Shown here piece by piece: positions 1 through 6,217 of a stretch of 6,217 nt of DNA; within the stretch, counting starts at the first letter, position 1; every line of letters starts with the position of its first letter. Made by a program: the position numbers and the translations under genes. The DNA comes from Opitutia bacterium (GTDB lineage: Bacteria > Verrucomicrobiota > Verrucomicrobiia > Opitutales > Opitutaceae). The notes beneath the pieces were generated by a model. The model saw nothing but the letters and a program-made list of their open reading frames with translations. It was not told where the DNA came from and ran no database searches. The stretch is taken from NCBI GenBank assembly GCA_003157575.1, contig PMKA01000137.1, positions 1 to 6,217 of the forward strand, given 5' to 3'.

Positions 1-384
1 GGCGAACTCGGCGGCGTACACGAGAGCCTTCGTCTTAGCGTCGTTGAGGAGATAGATCAGCTCGTCTTCGACGTAGCGGAAGCTCACGTTAAACGGAGCC
101 ACCCGCGCTCGATAGCTAGCCACCATCGTTTCCAAATACTCGTTGCCATTGCGCAGATAGATTCCCAGATGGTCTTGACCGGACTCGTGACCGGTCAATG
201 CCCCGCGTTCGGTGTGGCAGCCCAGACCCGCGCCGGCGAGGTAATACGCCACTGCGTCGATGCGTGCGTCCATTTGCGAATACGTGAAACGACGGTCGCG
301 CCAGACCAGCAGGGTCGCATCGGGGACGGCGGCCGCCACTTCGGCGAATACCGTCGAGAGATTGAAGCCGCCGTTGTCGTTCAC
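1..384 (-). CDS. FadD-like acyl-CoA synthetase, N-terminal part (runs off the left edge)
   Basis: The first 128 codons of an AMP-forming acyl-CoA synthetase of the ANL superfamily; a complete member is usually a little over 500 residues, so about three quarters lies outside the window. Such enzymes activate a carboxylic acid with ATP, through an acyl-adenylate, to its CoA thioester in the cytosol. Visible family features are the N-terminal F-T-Y-S-Q-M segment near residue 33, the block GHESGQDHLGIYLRNGNEYL near residues 68-87, and the following R-V-A-P-F-N-V-S-F-R-Y-V-E-D-E-L-I-Y-L-L stretch, close to actinobacterial and proteobacterial FadD proteins. The P-loop-like and adenylation motifs are not in the window, so catalytic competence cannot be judged. 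The GTG start shares GTGA with the stop of the upstream oxidoreductase gene and has AGGAGG just before it, which implies one transcript and coupled translation. Substrate unknown: fatty acid, steroid side chain or terpenoid acid are all possible. Confidence 0.88.
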   Translation of the reverse strand, partial: MNDNGGFNLSTVFAEVAAAVPDATLLVWRDRRFTYSQMDARIDAVAYYLAGAGLGCHTERGALTGHESGQDHLGIYLRNGNEYLETMVASYRARVAPFNVSFRYVEDELIYLLNDAKTKALVYAAEFA

Positions 385-1838
385 GATCCTCCTGTAGGTG
401 AGGGCATTATCTGATGGTCGCGTTGCAGATACGAAAGTGCCTGGCGTGCGGCGTGATACCCGCACATACCATGGGCTCCCGCACCGGGAGGAGTTGCCGC
501 GGAGCACAGATACATGCCGTCGACACCCGTCCGATATGGGTTGCCAAATGCGGGTCGAACGAACAACTGACGCAATGAGTTCGCGCCGGTGAGGATGTCG
601 CCGCCGATGTAGTTGGGGTTGTAGTCCTCGAGCTCGGCCGGTGACATCACGTGCGTGGCGGCTATCCGCTCGGTGAAGCCCGGCGCGAAACGCTCGATCT
701 GTGAGCGGATCACCGCCGTCGCCTCGCCGGAGAACCCGCGTGGCACATGGGCGTATGTCCAGATCGGATGGATGTCGTCACGGGAGCGCCGCGGATCGGC
801 TAGATACTGTTGCCCGACCAGGATGAACGGCCGGTCGGGCATTACGCCTTGCGCGATTTGTGACTCCGCGGCGGCGATTTCGGCTGCCGTGCCGCCGACG
901 TGGACGGTGCCGGCGCGTCGGGCTTCTTCGGCGGTCCATGGGATGCCGCCGCGGACGGCAAAGTCGACCTTGAATGCGGCGGGCCCGTGCCGATACCTTC
1001 GGTAGGCACTGGCCCGGCGAGAACGCTGCCGGCCGTCGGTGATTCGGACGAAGGCACTCGGTGTGGTGTCGAACAACGTCACGGGCGCGGTGGGAAGGTC
1101 GCGCAGTGACATCACCTCGACACCGGTAACGATCTCCCCGTTCAGCGACTCCAGCATGGTAGCCAGCGCGCTGGTTATCGCGGCGGAGCCGCCTTCTGCG
1201 ACAGGCCAGCCGTAACTGTGCGCCGCGGCGAGAAACATGAATCCCAGTGCCGCCGTGCCGATCCCATTCAAAGGCTGATAAAGGTGTGCCGCGCAGCCGA
1301 GGAACAACGCGCGGGCCTGCTCGGTGAGAAACAGCCGGGCCGCAGCGGTCGCCGGCAGCGCGGAGCGAATACCGACCCGCGCCATGACGATCGGGTGGGA
1401 AGGCCACCGCAGCAGCGGGCCAAGGGCGTCCTCGACGAGCTCGTCGAAGCGTCGGGTCAGCGGACCGAACGCCGCACGCCATCTCGGGCCGTCTACGCCC
1501 AGGCCCTGTGCAGTGTCGTCGAGTGAGCGATGCAACACACCCGCTGTCCCGTCATCGAGGGGATGGACCATGTCGATGGGCGCGTATCGCCACTGCAGAC
1601 CGAAATCACCCAAGGGCAGCGAACGCAGGAACGGCGACGCGGCCGCGAAGGGGTGGGTCGCCGAGCAGACATCGTGCAGCAGGCCCGGAAGGGTGAGCTC
1701 GCGTGTCCGGGTGCCGCCACCGATCTCGTCCTTGGCCTCGATGACCACTACCCGGCAACCGGCACGCGCGAGCGTCACAGCGGCCGCGAGACCGTTGGGG
1801 CCGGACCCGACGATCACTGCATCGAAATCTGTTTTCAC
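381..1838 (-). CDS. FAD-dependent phytoene dehydrogenase-like oxidoreductase (COG1233 type)
   Basis: A complete 485-residue flavoprotein of the phytoene desaturase / PYROXD2-like family. The N-terminus carries the Rossmann dinucleotide-binding motif G11-S-G-P-N-G16 after a hydrophobic beta strand. An acidic residue ending the second strand (E34 in VVVIEA) and the GGGTRT segment at 40-45 follow, as expected for FAD binding. The C-terminus has the family's second FAD-contact block, [22 protein letters not shown]. Family members oxidise or desaturate hydrophobic isoprenoid or lipid substrates; the substrate here is not known. The GTG start at 1838 was chosen because it begins one short stretch before the FAD motif and 10 bp after the preceding stop. 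The frame is open to an ATG at 1976, but the extra 46 residues are Ser/Thr-rich, would overlap the upstream gene and precede the conserved fold. No strong ribosome site is visible before 1838, so coupling to the upstream gene is likely. It overlaps the acyl-CoA synthetase by 4 bp. Confidence 0.9.
   Translation of the reverse strand: MKTDFDAVIVGSGPNGLAAAVTLARAGCRVVVIEAKDEIGGGTRTRELTLPGLLHDVCSATHPFAAASPFLRSLPLGDFGLQWRYAPIDMVHPLDDGTAGVLHRSLDDTAQGLGVDGPRWRAAFGPLTRRFDELVEDALGPLLRWPSHPIVMARVGIRSALPATAAARLFLTEQARALFLGCAAHLYQPLNGIGTAALGFMFLAAAHSYGWPVAEGGSAAITSALATMLESLNGEIVTGVEVMSLRDLPTAPVTLFDTTPSAFVRITDGRQRSRRASAYRRYRHGPAAFKVDFAVRGGIPWTAEEARRAGTVHVGGTAAEIAAAESQIAQGVMPDRPFILVGQQYLADPRRSRDDIHPIWTYAHVPRGFSGEATAVIRSQIERFAPGFTERIAATHVMSPAELEDYNPNYIGGDILTGANSLRQLFVRPAFGNPYRTGVDGMYLCSAATPPGAGAHGMCGYHAARQALSYLQRDHQIMPSPTGGS
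388..393 (-). promoter_or_regulatory. Shine-Dalgarno site of the acyl-CoA synthetase gene
   Basis: On the minus strand this reads AGGAGG, three bases before the GTG at 384-382. It lies inside the last codons of the oxidoreductase gene (Gly-Gly-Ser-stop). The spacing is shorter than usual, but the perfect match and the GTGA start/stop overlap together fix the start of the synthetase and suggest that ribosomes finishing the upstream gene restart here. Confidence 0.7.
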
Positions 1839-1848
1839 GGTGATGCTT

Positions 1849-2232
1849 TCAGGCCACGTCGATGTGGCCACCGCTGTGAACGTGAACGGGCACATCGGCT
1901 TCCCAGGGCTGACGCTTGACGAGCTCGCGGACTTCGAAGTGGCCTCTTTCGATCTCGCCGATCGCGGCGTCGACAAGCCGGTATTGCATCTTTTGGCGGT
2001 GAATCGGCTGGCCGTCCATCATGAGCGCCCGCACGTCGCCGGGTGCGAAACCGCACCGTTCCTGCAGCGCGGCCATCAACTGCTCGTTGTGGAAATGTCC
2101 GTCGCCGAAATTCCAGCCAATGGCGAACGTGGCGATGCGTTCTCCGTCCTCCATGACGTAGTCGTCTTGTTGGTCGACGGGAATCAACCGATCGAGCAGC
2201 GTGAAATAGGCGCGACCGGCGGCGAACATCGC
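1849..2232 (-). other. Tail of an unrecognised operon gene, joined to the LamG protein
   Basis: The last 127 codons of the large frame, starting after the LamG-like domain (K-Y-L-G-F-A-F-R). The tail contains [32 protein letters not shown] and, near the end, the histidine-rich V-H-V-H-S-G-G-H. It lacks the Thr/Ser/Gly/Ala bias of the exported part and has many charged residues, so it looks like a compact cytosolic domain. I do not recognise the family. It stops 10 bp before the oxidoreductase start, the spacing expected of an operon neighbour, so I infer it is the 3' part of the operon's preceding gene whose 5' part is missing. An internal ATG at 2229-2227 could start a 126-residue protein, but only a weak GGGCG precedes it. 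The boundary is placed by domain logic and may be off by some tens of bases. Confidence 0.55.
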
Positions 2233-5200
2233 CCGGAACGCGAAGCCCAGGTACTTCGAGACCTCGGCCCGCTCGGCGTTGCTGAGTACGTGGTCGTAGA
2301 CGATCATCTCCGCAATATCGCCATCGAAATCGCCTCCACCCTGTCCGAGCATTGGATTCGTCCGGAAGCTGACACTATTGCCAGTGAAGCTGTTGAACGG
2401 CACCCCATTCATGCGTGCGACCCACGGGCCGTTCGCGCTGGTGACATTGTAAAGATTGAACGCCGTGATATTTGCCGGGGGCAGGCCCACCTCTTGCTGA
2501 TTGGTGCTCCCAAAATCATCGTAGATCATGCCATCGCTGGCCGGATAGAATGTCCCGTGGTTGGCTCCGAAATTGCTGAACAAGCCACTGCCGTTGGTAG
2601 GTTTCGCCGAGGCCGCCCTGACCACGATGAACAACTCTCCGGTGCTGGCTCCGTTCATGAAATTGGGCAACTGGAAGAACTGGGACTGGCTCGCCGCAAA
2701 ATGAACAACCGGAAGGCCATTGACGACGCTGGTGACCAAAATGGGTTGCTGGCCCGCAGAGGTCTGGGTTGCATCATTCCCAAATCCGGAACTATCGGCC
2801 CACGTCGCGACGGGAGCCCCATTCCCCAAACTCAATGCATCGGCCTTCAGCCACAGGCGCACCCCGCTCGCAGGGAAGCCGTTTGGCGGTTCGATCTGGA
2901 TCGAGAGGGTTTCGGATTGGGCTCCACTTTGCGCGACCGCATCAATAAAATCGGAAGCCTGGGCCACAAAAGTGGCAAACACATGCGCGATGCCCTGCGC
3001 ATCCGTGTAGGTCGACACTTGATTTGAGCTCGCGCCGCCAGCCGTCGCAGAAAGTGCCGCCGTGCCCGTCGTGTCGCTGAATGTTATCGGGGCATTGGCC
3101 AAGGGATTTCCCGCCGAATCACGGACTTCAACGTAAATTCCCCCTTGGGAGTCGAGCTGCCCATCCTGGCGCACCAGCGACGTGAGATTGGGAAGTATAC
3201 CGTTGTAAAAATCGTTGGGGTCCGTCCCGCTGAGGAAGGCTTGGAGGACGGTCACCCCGTGGTTCGCAGGCGAAAGGTAACGATCATTGGTCGAGAGCGA
3301 GAGCCCGTGTGCGGTCTCCCAAGCGTCATCGATGCCATCGTTGTTGACGTCGGCAAAGAGCGGATTTGCCGGGCCGGCGTAGAGATCGTCGAGGCCGGAG
3401 GCCATGCTGACGTCACCCTGCAACTGGAAGACCGAGAGCCCGGTGCTCGAACTGATGAACGGGATGTCGACCGCGATCATCGTTCCGTTGGCGTACAGAT
3501 CCCAAAGTTGCCTCGAGAAATCCAAGCGGGCGGTCAGTCGGACCCAGTTCGCCGCAACCTGGCCAGTCCCAATGGAGGCGGCAAAAGGCGTGGCGGTCCA
3601 GGTTCCTCCGCCCGAGCCGTTGCCGCTGAACACATCCAGGACCCCCTGGCCATTGCTCAACAGGAATGCGAACTCGGACTGCTCGACGGTGAAAGTACTG
3701 CTCAGGCCGGGAGTCGGATTGGCGACCGGCTTGGCGAAGAAATCGAAGAATTCGATCGTCTCATTCGAACCCGGGGCAAAGATCTGCTCGATGACGGTCG
3801 GAGGAGTCCCCGGCGTCAACTGGACTGACTGGCTCCCGTTGGCCGCGTCGGAATTGATCACCGAGGCCGCTCCGGCACCGACCTTCCAGCCAAACTGTCC
3901 GTCAAGCGATCCGACGGTGAAACCGTCGCCCGACTCGAAATCAACTGTGTAGGGAAGCACCGGCAACACGGTAACCGTGACTGGCACCGAATCGGTATAG
4001 TTGCCGTTGGCATCATAGGCCCGGGCAAAATAGGTATAGGTTCCCGGCGGAAGTGTGGCCGATTCAGTGAAACTCCAGGTGGAACCGGAAACCGCCGAAG
4101 TCAAAGTCCCGGCGAGAACGCCCCCGCGGTAGATCTCAACCTTGGAGATCGAGCTCGCCAGGTCGCTTACACTGAAAGACAGCGATACGAGGCTGGCGGA
4201 ATTCGTCGTCAGGTTGCCCGACGACGGCGCCACGACCGGTTTGGGCATCGTGATTGCCAGCGTAAGCGTTGTCGAACCACTGCCCACAGGATTGGTTGCA
4301 CTGATGATCGCCGTTGCGGTCCCCGCCGTTGTCGGTGTGCCGGAGATTGCGCCCGTGGCGGTGTTGACCGCCAAACCCGCCGGGAGTCCGGTGGCTGCGA
4401 AAATGGTCGGGTTGTTGGTCGCGGTGATCTGGTATGCAAATGCGACTCCCACCTGACCAGCTGCGGATGTCGCGCTGGTGATCGTGGGCGACCCCGCACC
4501 GATCGCCAATGTGAGCGTTGCTAATCCGGTGCCGCTGGCGTTCGAAGCGGCAATCGCGACGGTGGAAGTGCCGGTCGAGGTAGGGATGCCCGTAATCGCA
4601 CCGGTCGACGTGTTGATGCTCAAGCCGGACGGGAGTCCGGTGGCGCTATAGCTCGTAGGGTTGTTCGCAGCCACAATCTGGTAGCTGAAGGCGAACCCCG
4701 TCAGGCCGTTGGCGGTCAGCACACTCGTAATCTGCGGAGGCAGAGCACTAATGTTGATGACCAGGCTGGAATTCCCCGTACCGGCGGTATTTGTCGCCCC
4801 GATTGTCGCGCTCGTTGAACCTACCATGCGCGGCGTCCCGACAATCACGCCCGTCACTTGGTTGACGCCCAAGCCGCTCGGAAGCCCGCTCGCATTGAAG
4901 CTCGTGGGAGTGTTGCTGGCGGTGATCGTGTAGGTAAATGCGACGCCAACCCGGCCCGAGGCCGTGGTCGCGCTGGTGATGACGGGTTTGCCGAGGGTGA
5001 CAGTGATGGTAAGCGTCGCCGAACCGGCGCCGCCCGCATTGGTCGCGCTGATTGTTACGGTCGAAGTGCCCGCCGCGGTCGGCGTGCCGGTGATCGCGCC
5101 AGTTGATGTGTTCACGCTCAGTCCAGAAGGCAGCCCCGTGGCCCCAAAACTCGTCGGACTGTTGCTGGCGGTTATCTGATAGCTGAAGGCCACGCCGGTC

Positions 5201-6162
5201 TGGCCGCTTGCAGCCGTCGCACTGGTGACCACCGGTTTGGCCGGGGCTATGGTGAGGGTCAGGGCGGCGGTTCCCGTTCCCGAGGCATTGGTCGCCCCGA
5301 TCGTCACCGTCGAGGTGCCCGCTGCGGTCGGTGTGCCCGTGATCTTGCCCGTGGACGTGCTCACGCTCAGACCAGCCGGCAAACCCGTTGCACTGTAGCT
5401 GGTCGGAGAGTTGCCGGCGGTGATCGTGTAGGTAAATGCGACCCCAACCTGGCCCGTCGCTGTGGTTGCGCTGGTGATGACGGGTTTGCTAAGCGTGATG
5501 GTAATGGTAAGCGTCGCCGAACCGGTGCCGCCGGCGTTGGTCGCGCTGATTGCGACGCTCGAAGCGCCCGTCGCGGTGGGGGTGCCCGTGATTGCGCCGG
5601 TCGACGTGTTCACGCTGAGCCCAGAGGGCAGTCCGGTGGCTCCAAAACTCGTCGGACTGTTGCTCGCAGTTATCTGGTAGCTGAAGGCCACACCGGTCTG
5701 GCCGCTCGCCGTGGTCGCGCTGGTGATCGAAGGTTTAATAGGGTTGATGGTCAGCGCCAGGGTCGCCGTTCCCGTACCCGAAGAATTGGTCGCCCCGATC
5801 GTCACACTCGACTTGCCCGCTGCGGTCGGTGTGCCTGTGATCTTGCCTGTGGATGTGCTCACGCTCAGACCAGCCGGCAACCCTGTTGCGCTATAGCTGG
5901 TCGGAGTATTGCTAGCGGTGATCGTGTAGGTAAACGCCACGCCAACTTGCCCCGTCGCCGTGGTTGCGCTGGTGATGACGGGCTTTGCCGCATAGACGGC
6001 TTGAGCGCCTGCAGCGAAAATCCCGATGACCATGGCCAGCACAGGCAGACGAGAACGTTCCAATGCAGGAGGAATTTGTTGCGCCAGATCTGGCTGCCGC
6101 AGAGACAGGCTTTTCAGAACAACCTCAAATGCTCGGAGAAGATCAACAGATAGGAGGGTCAT
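1849..6162 (-). CDS. Giant exported multi-domain protein with Ig-like repeats and LamG-like domain, fused in frame to an unrelated tail
   Basis: One open frame of 1437 codons. In order: an upstream stretch with aberrant codon use (residues 1-33); a signal peptide (about 34-58, likely cut after V-Y-A); seven 83-residue He_PIG-type Ig-like repeats (60-640) with the hallmark A-T-G-L-P-x-G-L-S-V-x-T-x-T-G-x-I-x-G-T-P; another Ig-like domain (about 641-735); a jelly-roll, concanavalin-like domain beginning with [19 protein letters not shown] (about 739-930); the acidic motif [12 protein letters not shown] (938-949), resembling calcium-binding thrombospondin type 3 loops; an invasin-like Ig domain (about 990-1090); and a LamG-like domain beginning [10 protein letters not shown] (about 1100-1308). 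Such proteins are secreted or surface-bound and often act in adhesion or glycan binding; the ligand here is unknown. The last 127 residues do not fit this architecture and look soluble and cytosolic. No PEP-CTERM, sorting or other anchoring signal ends the protein. The ATG at 6162 is only the first ATG in the window; the frame is open to the right edge and the true start may be nearer 6063. Confidence 0.75.
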   Translation of the reverse strand: MTLLSVDLLRAFEVVLKSLSLRQPDLAQQIPPALERSRLPVLAMVIGIFAAGAQAVYAAKPVITSATTATGQVGVAFTYTITASNTPTSYSATGLPAGLSVSTSTGKITGTPTAAGKSSVTIGATNSSGTGTATLALTINPIKPSITSATTASGQTGVAFSYQITASNSPTSFGATGLPSGLSVNTSTGAITGTPTATGASSVAISATNAGGTGSATLTITITLSKPVITSATTATGQVGVAFTYTITAGNSPTSYSATGLPAGLSVSTSTGKITGTPTAAGTSTVTIGATNASGTGTAALTLTIAPAKPVVTSATAASGQTGVAFSYQITASNSPTSFGATGLPSGLSVNTSTGAITGTPTAAGTSTVTISATNAGGAGSATLTITVTLGKPVITSATTASGRVGVAFTYTITASNTPTSFNASGLPSGLGVNQVTGVIVGTPRMVGSTSATIGATNTAGTGNSSLVINISALPPQITSVLTANGLTGFAFSYQIVAANNPTSYSATGLPSGLSINTSTGAITGIPTSTGTSTVAIAASNASGTGLATLTLAIGAGSPTITSATSAAGQVGVAFAYQITATNNPTIFAATGLPAGLAVNTATGAISGTPTTAGTATAIISATNPVGSGSTTLTLAITMPKPVVAPSSGNLTTNSASLVSLSFSVSDLASSISKVEIYRGGVLAGTLTSAVSGSTWSFTESATLPPGTYTYFARAYDANGNYTDSVPVTVTVLPVLPYTVDFESGDGFTVGSLDGQFGWKVGAGAASVINSDAANGSQSVQLTPGTPPTVIEQIFAPGSNETIEFFDFFAKPVANPTPGLSSTFTVEQSEFAFLLSNGQGVLDVFSGNGSGGGTWTATPFAASIGTGQVAANWVRLTARLDFSRQLWDLYANGTMIAVDIPFISSSTGLSVFQLQGDVSMASGLDDLYAGPANPLFADVNNDGIDDAWETAHGLSLSTNDRYLSPANHGVTVLQAFLSGTDPNDFYNGILPNLTSLVRQDGQLDSQGGIYVEVRDSAGNPLANAPITFSDTTGTAALSATAGGASSNQVSTYTDAQGIAHVFATFVAQASDFIDAVAQSGAQSETLSIQIEPPNGFPASGVRLWLKADALSLGNGAPVATWADSSGFGNDATQTSAGQQPILVTSVVNGLPVVHFAASQSQFFQLPNFMNGASTGELFIVVRAASAKPTNGSGLFSNFGANHGTFYPASDGMIYDDFGSTNQQEVGLPPANITAFNLYNVTSANGPWVARMNGVPFNSFTGNSVSFRTNPMLGQGGGDFDGDIAEMIVYDHVLSNAERAEVSKYLGFAFRAMFAAGRAYFTLLDRLIPVDQQDDYVMEDGERIATFAIGWNFGDGHFHNEQLMAALQERCGFAPGDVRALMMDGQPIHRQKMQYRLVDAAIGEIERGHFEVRELVKRQPWEADVPVHVHSGGHIDVA
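4990..5487 (-). repeat. Higher-order repeat, copy 2 (R3+R4, 498 bp)
   Basis: The second A-B pair, directly adjoining copy 1 in the same orientation. About 88-89 percent of residues are identical to copy 1 by hand comparison, with scattered substitutions and no length change. The similarity is also visible in the DNA, for instance the shared gtgatcgtgtaggtaaa block near 5420 and 5920 (and again near 4921 in R5). Confidence 0.85.
5488..5985 (-). repeat. Higher-order repeat, copy 1 (R1+R2, 498 bp)
   Basis: An A-type unit followed by a B-type unit. A-type is marked by [21 protein letters not shown] and G-K-I-T-G; B-type by [23 protein letters not shown] and G-A-I-T-G. The pair matches the adjacent copy at 4990-5487 far better than its two halves match each other, so the pair was duplicated as a block. 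Confidence 0.85.
5989..6063 (-). other. Signal peptide of the Ig-repeat protein and possible true start (TTG at 6063)
   Basis: From the TTG codon at 6063-6061 the frame gives a 25-residue leader of classic form: a charged start (E-R-S-R), a hydrophobic core [15 protein letters not shown] and a V-Y-A signal peptidase I site right before the first Ig repeat. The 33 codons above it (6162-6064) have G or C in the third position in only about a third of codons, whereas the following gene is strongly GC3-rich, so that part may not be translated. No good ribosome site precedes TTG 6063, GTG 6042 or ATG 6033, so the exact start is open. Confidence 0.5.
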
Positions 6163-6217
6163 GGAGAAATGCGAAGCGAGTGCTCGCGATGAGGCTTGGA
6201 AAGGAATGGCTGTTGCG
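6161..6217 (+). CDS. Possible start of a divergent gene (partial, runs off the right edge)
   Basis: An ATG at 6161 follows the perfect site AGGAGG (6152-6157) by three bases and opens a frame of 19 codons, [19 protein letters not shown], that reaches the window end without a stop. It is too short to assign a family. The strong ribosome site and the likelihood that the large minus-strand gene really starts about 100 bp away, leaving room for a divergent promoter region, are the only support. It could be chance. Confidence 0.25.
   Translation, partial: MEKCEASARDEAWKGMAVA

Larger units (their letters stand above)
4243..5985 (-). repeat. Seven tandem 249-bp (83-residue) Ig-like repeats
   Basis: Seven units in perfect register, each exactly 83 codons with no insertions or deletions: R1 5737-5985, R2 5488-5736, R3 5239-5487, R4 4990-5238, R5 4741-4989, R6 4492-4740, R7 4243-4491. 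Each begins K-P-x-I-T-S-A-T or a variant and carries G-L-P-x-G-L then G-T-P, the signature of the He_PIG putative Ig domain. By eye, R1 and R3 share 74 of 83 residues and R2 and R4 share 73 of 83, while neighbours R1 and R2 share only about 60. R6 and R7 are more diverged. The repeats presumably form a stiff extracellular stalk holding the C-terminal domains away from the cell. Confidence 0.93.

Noticed and set aside
1839..1976. 46-residue N-terminal extension of the oxidoreductase to an ATG at 1976
   Set aside because: It is Ser/Thr-rich, overlaps the upstream gene in another frame and precedes the conserved FAD-binding start; GTG at 1838 fits the family better.
1324..3027. Open frame of 567 codons on the plus strand
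   Set aside because: It is antisense to both the oxidoreductase and the large protein, crosses the junction, and has no recognisable domain; long antisense frames are common in GC-rich coding DNA.
4142..5896. Series of similar plus-strand frames rich in Val, Ala and Pro
   Set aside because: Their repetition simply mirrors the minus-strand Ig-like repeat array; they are reverse-strand shadows with no ribosome sites.
4243..5985. Regular 249-bp periodicity as a possible CRISPR or non-coding satellite
   Set aside because: The period is a whole number of codons, there are no spacers, and substitutions preserve the Ig-like protein motif, so it is a protein domain array.
6176..6187. Small perfect inverted repeat gcgag-tg-ctcgc
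   Set aside because: A 5-bp stem with a 2-base loop is expected by chance, and no T-run follows it to make a terminator.

Overview
The window is coding on the minus strand almost throughout and reads right to left. It falls into two blocks that look as if they come from different kinds of genome.

Right block (about 2233-6162): most of a very large, low-complexity, exported modular protein. It has a signal peptide, then seven tandem Ig-like (He_PIG type) repeats of exactly 83 residues each. These are followed by a further Ig-like domain, a jelly-roll-like domain, an acidic calcium-type motif, an invasin-like Ig domain and a LamG-like domain. This architecture is common in Verrucomicrobia, Planctomycetes and related environmental bacteria, but no close relative can be named from sequence alone.

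Left block (1 to about 2232): the end of a tightly packed operon. It consists of the 3' part of an unrecognised gene (about 127 codons), a complete FAD-dependent phytoene-dehydrogenase-like oxidoreductase (COG1233 type) starting 10 bp later, and the first 128 codons of a FadD-like acyl-CoA synthetase whose GTG start overlaps the oxidoreductase stop as GTGA. The protein sequences resemble actinobacterial or proteobacterial lipid and steroid gene clusters. The set suggests activation and dehydrogenation of a lipid or terpenoid acid; the substrate cannot be read from the sequence.

The blocks meet at about position 2232 inside one uninterrupted 1437-codon reading frame. The extracellular protein ends at its LamG-like domain and continues in frame into a soluble-looking tail that belongs, by spacing, to the lipid operon. 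This is either an assembly chimera or a real recombination that joined two genes; it is the most important thing to check. The second notable structure is the repeat array, where an A-B pair of repeats (498 bp) has itself been duplicated and a third A-type copy is mosaic.

The first 33 codons of the large frame (6064-6162) have codon use unlike the rest, so the real start may be near 6063. That would leave a short upstream region holding a possible divergent gene start at 6161. No RNA gene, CRISPR array, transposase or convincing terminator was seen. I found no clear previously undescribed system.
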